A stretch of DNA of 64,000 nucleotides, from NCBI RefSeq assembly GCF_013317235.1, contig NZ_WLCM01000009.1:100524-164523 (forward strand). The letters are read 5' to 3'. The DNA is from Leisingera sp. ANG59 (GTDB lineage: Bacteria; Pseudomonadota; Alphaproteobacteria; Rhodobacterales; Rhodobacteraceae). A program made the translations under genes and the position numbers. Of this stretch, positions 59,361 to 64,000 are shown piece after piece (position 1 is the stretch's first letter; each line of letters begins with the position of its first letter). The notes under the pieces were generated by a model. It was not told the DNA's origin. It saw only the letters and a list, made by a program, of their open reading frames with translations, and searched no databases.

Positions 59361-60485
59361 ATGCTGACCCGAAGAGCCGCACTGATGGGGGCAGCCGGCG
59401 TAGCAGCGCTGCCTGTACTTGCCAAAGCCGCCAAGGCCGAAAGCACCACAGTTCACGAGGCCGCCGCACCGGTGGACCTGTCCAGCTTGCAGCGCATCAA
59501 GCGCGAACTGGTTGCACCGCCTTTCGTACATGAGCACGAGCAGGTCGCACCGGGCGAACCGCGCATTGTCGAATTCGAGATGAAGATCATCGAGAAAGAG
59601 ATCGAGGTCGACCAGGGCGCCTACCTGCAGGGCATGACCTTTGATGGATCCATTCCGGGCCCGATGATGGTGGTGCATGAGGGCGATTATGTCGAACTCA
59701 CGCTGATCAACCCGCCGGAAAACATGCTGCAGCATAATATCGACTTCCACGCAGCCACCGGCGCCCTGGGCGGCGGCGCGCTGACCCTGGTGAACCCGGG
59801 CGAGAAGACCGTGCTGCGCTTCAAGGCCACCCGCCCCGGCACCTTTGTCTACCACTGCGCGCCGGGCGGCCCGATGATCCCCTGGCACGTCGCCTCGGGC
59901 ATGGCCGGCACCATCATGGTGCTGCCGCGCGAAGGGCTGTCGGACCACAACGGCAATCCGGTGAAATACGACCGCGTCTACTACATCGGCGAAAACGAGT
60001 TCTACATTCCCAAGGACGAAAACGGCGACTACATCCGCTATGAGGACGTGGGTGAAAGCTATCCCGACACGCTGGAAGTCATGAACGGGCTGATCCCCAG
60101 CCACGTGGTCTTCAACGGCGCAGTTGGCGCGCTGACCGGCGAGAACGCCATGAAGGCGAAACAGGGCGAGAAAGTGCTGTTTGTCCACAGCCAGGCCAAC
60201 CGCGACAGCCGTCCGCACCTGATCGGCGGTCACGGCGACCTGGTCTGGGAAGCCGGCAAGTTCAACAACGTGCCGGACCGCGATCTGGAAACCTGGTTCA
60301 TCCGCGGCGGCTCCGCCGGGGCAGCGCTCTATGAGTTCCTGCAGCCGGGGGTCTATGCCTATGTGAACCACAACCTGATCGAGGCGGTGAACCTCGGCGC
60401 AACAGCTCACGTGGTGGTCGAAGGCGAATGGAACAACGACCTGATGGAACAGGTGGTCGCCCCGACCGAATACTCCGGCTCCTGA
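59361..60485 (+). CDS. nirK: Copper-containing nitrite reductase (NO-forming)
   Basis: Periplasmic trimeric enzyme reducing nitrite to nitric oxide in denitrification; 374 residues. A Tat-like signal ([13 protein letters not shown]) is followed by two cupredoxin domains. Type 1 copper ligands are His125, Cys166, His176 and Met181 ([25 protein letters not shown]). Type 2 ligands are His130, His165 and His337 (YVNHNLIEA), with catalytic Asp128 and His286/His291 region [13 protein letters not shown]. All copper ligands are intact. AAGGAGAT precedes the ATG. It has an FNR-type box upstream and nirV downstream. Confidence 0.97.
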   Translation: MLTRRAALMGAAGVAALPVLAKAAKAESTTVHEAAAPVDLSSLQRIKRELVAPPFVHEHEQVAPGEPRIVEFEMKIIEKEIEVDQGAYLQGMTFDGSIPGPMMVVHEGDYVELTLINPPENMLQHNIDFHAATGALGGGALTLVNPGEKTVLRFKATRPGTFVYHCAPGGPMIPWHVASGMAGTIMVLPREGLSDHNGNPVKYDRVYYIGENEFYIPKDENGDYIRYEDVGESYPDTLEVMNGLIPSHVVFNGAVGALTGENAMKAKQGEKVLFVHSQANRDSRPHLIGGHGDLVWEAGKFNNVPDRDLETWFIRGGSAGAALYEFLQPGVYAYVNHNLIEAVNLGATAHVVVEGEWNNDLMEQVVAPTEYSGS

Positions 60486-60511
60486 CCTTCGGCCGGATGG
60501 GAAACTGGACC

Positions 60512-60542
60512 GGGCGGCTGCATCACGCGGCCGCCCGTTTTC
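60512..60542 (+). terminator. Terminator-like hairpin between nirK and nirV
   Basis: CGGGCGGC (60512-60519) pairs with GCCGCCCG (60531-60538) across an 11-base loop, followed by TTTT. It lies 27 bases after nirK and 20 bases before nirV, so nirV is probably expressed at a lower level by read-through. Confidence 0.6.
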
Positions 60543-60561
60543 GCCTTGAGGGAACGCAGAC

Positions 60562-61356
60562 ATGAAAGTTGAGCTGATTGCCGCCGGGCTTGCCGCCGCC
60601 ATTGGCCTGCCGGGGCTCTGGTATTCCGCTGTCAAGGAACCGGCGCCGCAGGCCGAAACCGTATCCATCGCTGCAGGCACCATTGCCTACCGCCCGATCG
60701 GCAATTTCCACCGCAACGGTAAAAGCGTTGTGCCCCCGGAACAGCAGCGGCCTGTTGCGGCATTTGAAATCATGAAACACCAGGTCTCAGGCGCGGAATA
60801 TGCCGCCTGCGTGGCAGCAGACGCCTGCAAGGAAGCGGACAGCACCCCGGCAGAAGGCAGCCAGCCGCAAACACATGTCAGCTGGCACGACGCCACCGCC
60901 TATGCTCAATGGTATTCCAAGGAAACCGGAGAGAGCTGGCGGCTGCCGGACGAAGCCGAATGGCAGCTCGCTGCGGCCGAAATCTTTGGCGACGAGGCGG
61001 TCGAAACCGATGGCGGAGACCCGGCCCAGCGCTGGCTGCGCCAGTATGCCCGCGGCGTCACGCTGCGCGGCCTGCCGGGCCCCGCTCAGGACCCGAAAAG
61101 CGAGCCCGGGGCCAATAGCAACGGCCTCGCCGGGCTCGGCGGGAACATCTGGGAATGGACCGGCGGCTGCATGCAGAACGGCGAGGTGCTTAAGGACGGC
61201 AGCCTGGAGCTTGGCGATCCTTACTGCAGCGCCCGCATTACCGGCGGCCGCCACCGGGCGGTTGTGATCGACTTCATCCGCGACGCCAGCGTTGGCGGCT
61301 GCGCCGTTGGACTGCCGCCGGATTACCTGGGGTTCCGGCTGGTGAAGGATGGCTGA
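60562..61356 (+). CDS. nirV: NirV, formylglycine-generating-enzyme-like protein
   Basis: Protein of 264 residues with an N-terminal membrane or signal helix (about 6-22) and a sulfatase-modifying-factor (FGE) fold. Visible family motifs are HQVSGAEYAACVAADACKEA in part, ETGESWRLPDEAEWQLAA and LGGNIWEWTGGC, with C-terminal DYLGFRLVKDG. nirV commonly follows nirK, and its exact role is unknown. The catalytic cysteine pair of true FGE is not obvious here, so it is more likely a structural or copper-related partner than a formylglycine enzyme. Confidence 0.85.
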   Translation: MKVELIAAGLAAAIGLPGLWYSAVKEPAPQAETVSIAAGTIAYRPIGNFHRNGKSVVPPEQQRPVAAFEIMKHQVSGAEYAACVAADACKEADSTPAEGSQPQTHVSWHDATAYAQWYSKETGESWRLPDEAEWQLAAAEIFGDEAVETDGGDPAQRWLRQYARGVTLRGLPGPAQDPKSEPGANSNGLAGLGGNIWEWTGGCMQNGEVLKDGSLELGDPYCSARITGGRHRAVVIDFIRDASVGGCAVGLPPDYLGFRLVKDG

Positions 61357-61580
61357 CATAAACGCAGCCCGGGTACTCCCGCGCCCGCAGGTGCCCCGGC
61401 TGCGCCGGCGCCCCTTGGCAGCCTTGGGCCCGGCAGCTGCGCTGCCTGTTCCGCCCCAAAAACCGCTTAAGGCATACCTGAATTGATGCGGCAGCGCTGT
61501 GCGTCAGCACAGCGCCACGCCCAACTGTGAAGGCCTCCGGCAGGAGGCCCCGGAACAGGCGGGAGCGCCCCGCCGCCAAG
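61357..61580. other. GC-rich spacer between nirV and hemN
   Basis: About 220 bases between two converging genes. It is very GC-rich with several weak hairpins but no clear gene and no good T-run. Nothing else is visible. Confidence 0.4.
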
Positions 61581-62936
61581 TTAGGACGCCCGGCTGTAAC
61601 GCACGCCTTCAGGCACATGGGCGTCAAAGCAACTGGCGATGATCCGGGTCAGCGGGCGGCCTTCCGGGGGGATCACCAGTACTTTATCATCCAAGTGCAC
61701 CAGATCGCCGAAGCGGGCCGCGATCTGTGCCAGATCTGCATCCAGGCTTGCCGCCAGATCGCCGAAACGCTGCCGCAGCTCTGCCCGGTCCAGCCGGAAC
61801 TCGCACATCAGCATCTCGATAGCGCGGCCGCGCAGCAGGTCTTCCTGGCTCATCACATGACCGCGCGCGCCGGTCAGCTGCCCGGCCTCGACCCGCTGCA
61901 CATAGGCAGGCGTGGCTGCCGCGTTCTGGATGTAGCCGCCGGCAAAACGGGAGATTGACGAGGCCCCGAACCCGATTAGTGTCGGGCAGGTATCGTCCGT
62001 GTAGCCCTGGAAGTTGCGCCGCAGATGGCCGGTTCGGGCTGCAACCTCCAAACCGTCGCCGGGTTTGGCGAAATGGTCGATGCCGATTGCCGTAAACCCG
62101 GCCTCAGCAAACTTCTCCGCCGCCAGCCCGGCCAGATGATAGCGCGCCGGATCGTCGGGCAGCGTCTCCTCCTTGATCAGCTTCTGCCGTTTGGCCACCC
62201 AAGGCACGTGCGCGTAACCGAACAGCGCCAGCCGGTCGGGGTTAAGGCTCAGCACCTTCTCCACCGTATCAGCCATCCGCGCCTGCGTCTGATGCGGCAG
62301 CCCGTAGACCAGATCGGCATTCAACGAATTGATCCCCGCCGCGCGCAGGTCCTCGACACAGGCCTTGGTCACCTCGAACGGCTGCGCCCGGCCGATTGCC
62401 TGCTGCACCAGCGGATCGAAGTCCTGGATGCCGATGCTGGCGCGGTTCATGCCTTCCGCGGCCAGCGCTGCGATCTTGTCCCGGTCCACCATGGTCGGAT
62501 CGATCTCCACCGAGAACTCCCAGTCCCCCGTATGCGGGAACACCGCCTTCACCGCCTGCGCCAGCCGGTGAATCAGATGCGGCGGCAGAATGGTCGGGGT
62601 GCCGCCGCCCCAATGCATCCGCCCCATCCGCATGCCCTTGGGCAAGAGCGGCGCCACCAGGGCCAGCTCCTGCTCCAGCGTGCCGATGTAGCTTTCCACC
62701 GGGCTCAGCGTCCGCGTGCCTTGCGTGCGGCAGGCGCAGAACCAGCAGAGCCGCTCGCAGAACGGGATATGCAGGTACACCGAAACCGGCACCTCCGGAT
62801 CCAGCGCCTGAAGTTCGCGGGCCTGCTCCGCGGCGCCAACGGCTGCGGAAAACACCGGCGCGGTCGGATAAGAGGTGTAGCGGGGCACCCGGCTGTCGAA
62901 CAGCCCAAGGGCTTGGAGGCGGTCAATCTGTTTCAT
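61581..62936 (-). CDS. hemN: Oxygen-independent coproporphyrinogen III oxidase
   Basis: Radical SAM enzyme of 451 residues that makes protoporphyrinogen IX during haem synthesis without oxygen. The iron-sulfur motif CERLCWFCAC (Cys60, Cys64, Cys67 and the extra Cys69) is intact, and the glycine-rich SAM region MHWGGGTPTIL follows. The N-terminal VPRYTSYPTAPVF distinguishes true HemN from HemW-like proteins. An FNR-type box lies 35 bases upstream, consistent with anaerobic induction. AGGAAAG precedes the ATG. Confidence 0.95.
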   Translation of the reverse strand: MKQIDRLQALGLFDSRVPRYTSYPTAPVFSAAVGAAEQARELQALDPEVPVSVYLHIPFCERLCWFCACRTQGTRTLSPVESYIGTLEQELALVAPLLPKGMRMGRMHWGGGTPTILPPHLIHRLAQAVKAVFPHTGDWEFSVEIDPTMVDRDKIAALAAEGMNRASIGIQDFDPLVQQAIGRAQPFEVTKACVEDLRAAGINSLNADLVYGLPHQTQARMADTVEKVLSLNPDRLALFGYAHVPWVAKRQKLIKEETLPDDPARYHLAGLAAEKFAEAGFTAIGIDHFAKPGDGLEVAARTGHLRRNFQGYTDDTCPTLIGFGASSISRFAGGYIQNAAATPAYVQRVEAGQLTGARGHVMSQEDLLRGRAIEMLMCEFRLDRAELRQRFGDLAASLDADLAQIAARFGDLVHLDDKVLVIPPEGRPLTRIIASCFDAHVPEGVRYSRAS

Positions 62937-62970
62937 GACTTTCCTATGCCCCTTTTACGAATCCGCCACT

Positions 62971-62984
62971 TTGCGCAGGATCAA
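62971..62984 (-). promoter_or_regulatory. FNR-type box upstream of hemN
   Basis: TTGCG-CAGG-ATCAA matches FNR consensus TTGAT-N4-ATCAA in 8 of 10 fixed bases. Its centre is about 41 bases before the hemN ATG at 62936. Confidence 0.6.
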
Positions 62985-63107
62985 ACCGAAACCCGGAATT
63001 CCGCATAGGCAAATTCCTGGATGCTGCCGCCAACGCACTGGTTTCACATGGGAAAACGATCGGCAGGCAAATTTTCCGGAAATCTAGCAAAGTCGCACAT
63101 TTTCCGT

Positions 63108-63136
63108 TTGACGCTGCCTGCGACTCTGCTTATACG
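63108..63136 (+). promoter_or_regulatory. Sigma-70-type promoter of tRNA-Leu
   Basis: TTGACG (-35, 63108-63113), a 17-base spacer and TATACG (-10, 63131-63136) stand in front of the tRNA at 63154. The predicted start is near 63143. Confidence 0.75.
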
Positions 63137-63153
63137 CCGGTCTCACGACACCT

Positions 63154-63240
63154 GCCCAGGTGGCGGAATTGGTAGACGCGCTAGCTTCAGGTGCTAGTGT
63201 CCGTATGGACGTGGAGGTTCGAGTCCTCTCCTGGGCACCA
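63154..63240 (+). tRNA. tRNA-Leu (anticodon CAG)
   Basis: 87 bases including an encoded CCA. Acceptor GCCCAGG pairs with CCTGGGC, the anticodon stem CTAGC/GCTAG encloses TTCAGGT with anticodon CAG. A long class II variable arm (TGTCCGTATGGACGT) and the GGTTCGAGTCC T arm are visible. Confidence 0.95.
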
Positions 63241-63464
63241 TTCTCCTTAGCTTAGTTATTGCAAGCCGTAGCGGCGCTTTCCAAAACGCCTTGAATGGTT
63301 AAACTATAAACCTGCACAGCAGATACCAATGCTGCATTCAGGCCAATGGCTGCGGCCATTCTTACTCTGAACTTGCCATATATTCCGCATGATGCCCACT
63401 TGCGCAGGATTTATACAATGTTTAAACGGTCGGCACTTGCACGCCGCCACAGGCAGGTTCCAGC

Positions 63465-63502
63465 GCCGCTTAAGCTCAGTTGGTAGAGCACGCCATTCGT
63501 AA
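63465..63502 (+). pseudogene. Detached 5' half of a tRNA-Thr
   Basis: The 38 bases match the first 38 bases of the intact tRNA-Thr at 63601 in 33 positions and stop exactly at the end of the anticodon loop (TTCGTAA). The acceptor strand GCCGCTT cannot pair with the 3' end of the intact gene (CACCGGC), so it comes from a different tRNA-Thr allele. No 3' half follows. Confidence 0.75.
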
Positions 63503-63564
63503 GTAGCGGGTCCACTTGGGCATGGCACGCAAGATCAGTCGCTTACTGGCGGCACGATGTTACT

Positions 63565-63586
63565 AGTAGGGCCACAGTAGGGCCAC
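63565..63586 (+). repeat. Tandem 11-bp direct repeat
   Basis: AGTAGGGCCAC occurs twice without a gap (63565-63575, 63576-63586), 14 bases before the intact tRNA-Thr. Short direct repeats beside a tRNA resemble arm-type integrase sites; this is inference. Confidence 0.7.
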
Positions 63587-63600
63587 GGAAAGAGAAGAAT

Positions 63601-63676
63601 GCCGGTGTAGCTCAGCTGGTAGAGCACGTCATTCGTAATGATGGGGTCGTAGGTTCGAGTCCTATCACCGGCACCA
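63601..63676 (+). tRNA. tRNA-Thr (anticodon CGT)
   Basis: 76 bases with encoded CCA. Acceptor GCCGGTG pairs with CACCGGC, the D arm is GCTCAGCTGGTAGAGC, the anticodon loop TTCGTAA has anticodon CGT, and the T arm is GTAGGTTCGAGTCCTAT. It follows a truncated tRNA-Thr 98 bases upstream. Confidence 0.95.
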
Positions 63677-63797
63677 TTTTCAAATTCGAAGTTTCAATGA
63701 AGCGTAAGACTTTGAAAGGGAAAGTCGTTTCGGGAGTTCGAACACCGGTTTTTCGACCACACTCCAACGGAGCCGAAAAAACGAGCCGGAGGACCAC

Positions 63798-64000
63798 TGA
63801 CGTGCTCCCGGTAGAGTCCGCGTTGTTTAGTACGTTCTGCTCAGGTTTTGGTCCTCTACTGACCGTTGGTGATACTCCCACGGTGTGAGCCCGTCGAGGC
63901 TCGTGTGGGGGCGGTGATGGCTGTACAACTGAACGCCAGAACACCCACGTTACCGACCGGCGCGAGGTTCTTTATCCATGGCATCCTTGGTTCGGCAGAT
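63798..64000 (-). mobile_element. End of an IS3-like insertion sequence, continuing past the window
   Basis: A transposase tail (63827-63949) lies next to TGACGTGCTCCCGG at 63798-63811, which looks like an IS3-family terminal inverted repeat beginning with TGA. The other end would lie beyond the window. The boundary is a guess from the TG start and its 29-base distance from the transposase stop. Confidence 0.4.
63827..63949 (-). pseudogene. IS3-family transposase C-terminal remnant
   Basis: In one minus-strand frame the DNA encodes LYSHHRPHTSLDGLTPWEY followed by about 14 residues and a TAA stop at 63827-63829. HRPH-S/T-LGGLTP is the typical C-terminal motif of IS3-family integrase-core transposases. 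An in-frame TAA at about 63950-63952 and a shift of frame with the upstream sequence suggest that the gene is broken. Confidence 0.55.

Noticed and set aside
59283..60683. 466-codon minus-strand frame opposite nirK
   Set aside because: Antisense shadow; nirK on the plus strand has all copper ligands.
63612..63944. Minus-strand open frame of 110 codons covering tRNA-Thr
   Set aside because: Its C-terminus (VIGLEPTTPSLRMTCSTS) is the well-known false translation of the antisense of a tRNA gene; no protein is expected.
1..64000. CRISPR array, rRNA operon, prophage structural genes or restriction/defence system
   Set aside because: None seen: no regularly spaced repeats, no rRNA sequence and no phage or defence families among the coding regions.

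Overview
The window is high-GC, gene-dense DNA from a marine alphaproteobacterium of the Rhodobacteraceae (Roseobacter group, Leisingera/Phaeobacter/Ruegeria-like). The basis is the combination of flaF/flbT next to a short flagellin, CtrA-type TTAA-N7-TTAA boxes in front of flagellar operons, paired polyamine ABC transporters, copper nitrite reductase with nirV, and protein sequences typical of the group. No search could be run, so the genus is an inference.

Bases 1-14225 hold mixed housekeeping genes. They include a threonine/serine dehydratase with a GntR regulator, two lysine/diaminopimelate genes (dapD, and dapE followed by an acetyltransferase and a DUF2064 glycosyltransferase with overlapping ends), the histidine-degradation genes hutF and hutD, rnr (RNase R), a GST/DUF1801 pair divergent from a WYL regulator, and a MltB-type lytic transglycosylase. 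At 5069-6190 is a bacterial ionotropic-glutamate-receptor-like protein: a binding domain split by a pore module, with an unusual filter.

Bases 14297-26821 form a polyamine uptake and breakdown region. A potC-potB-potD-potA type operon (minus strand), a putrescine-type aminotransferase and a GntR/FCD regulator (both minus strand) face a potFGHI-type operon (plus strand) that ends in a PuuB-like FAD oxidase. The intergenic regions on either side of the regulator carry palindromes and share a TGATCAAAT sequence. An APH-fold kinase lies between this region and the flagellar cluster.

Bases 27719-59161 are a flagellar supercluster of about 31 kb in several facing operons: flgD-fliK; flgJ(N)-flgN-flagellin-flaF-flbT; fliI; flgB-flgC-fliE-fliQ-flgF-flgG-flgA-flgH-fliL-like; flhA-fliR-flhB-small coiled-coil gene; motA with a large unknown protein; fliL-small membrane protein-motE-like; fliF-fliH-fliN-fliP; flgE-flgK-flgL-flgI; and motB. 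It encodes most of the export gate, rod, hook and stator. fliG, fliM, fliD, fliS and sigma-28 are not in the window. Seven candidate CtrA boxes fit the operon starts, including one perfect TTAA-N7-TTAAC upstream of motB. The flagellin leader has a repeated hairpin element of the kind expected of a FlbT-controlled mRNA.

Bases 59279-62984 form a low-oxygen nitrogen-oxide module: nirK, nirV and hemN, with FNR/Nnr-type boxes upstream of nirK and hemN. Bases 63108-64000 hold tRNA-Leu(CAG), a detached 5' half of a second tRNA-Thr, tandem 11-bp repeats, an intact tRNA-Thr(CGT) and the eroded end of an IS3-like element. This looks like an integration hotspot continuing past the window.
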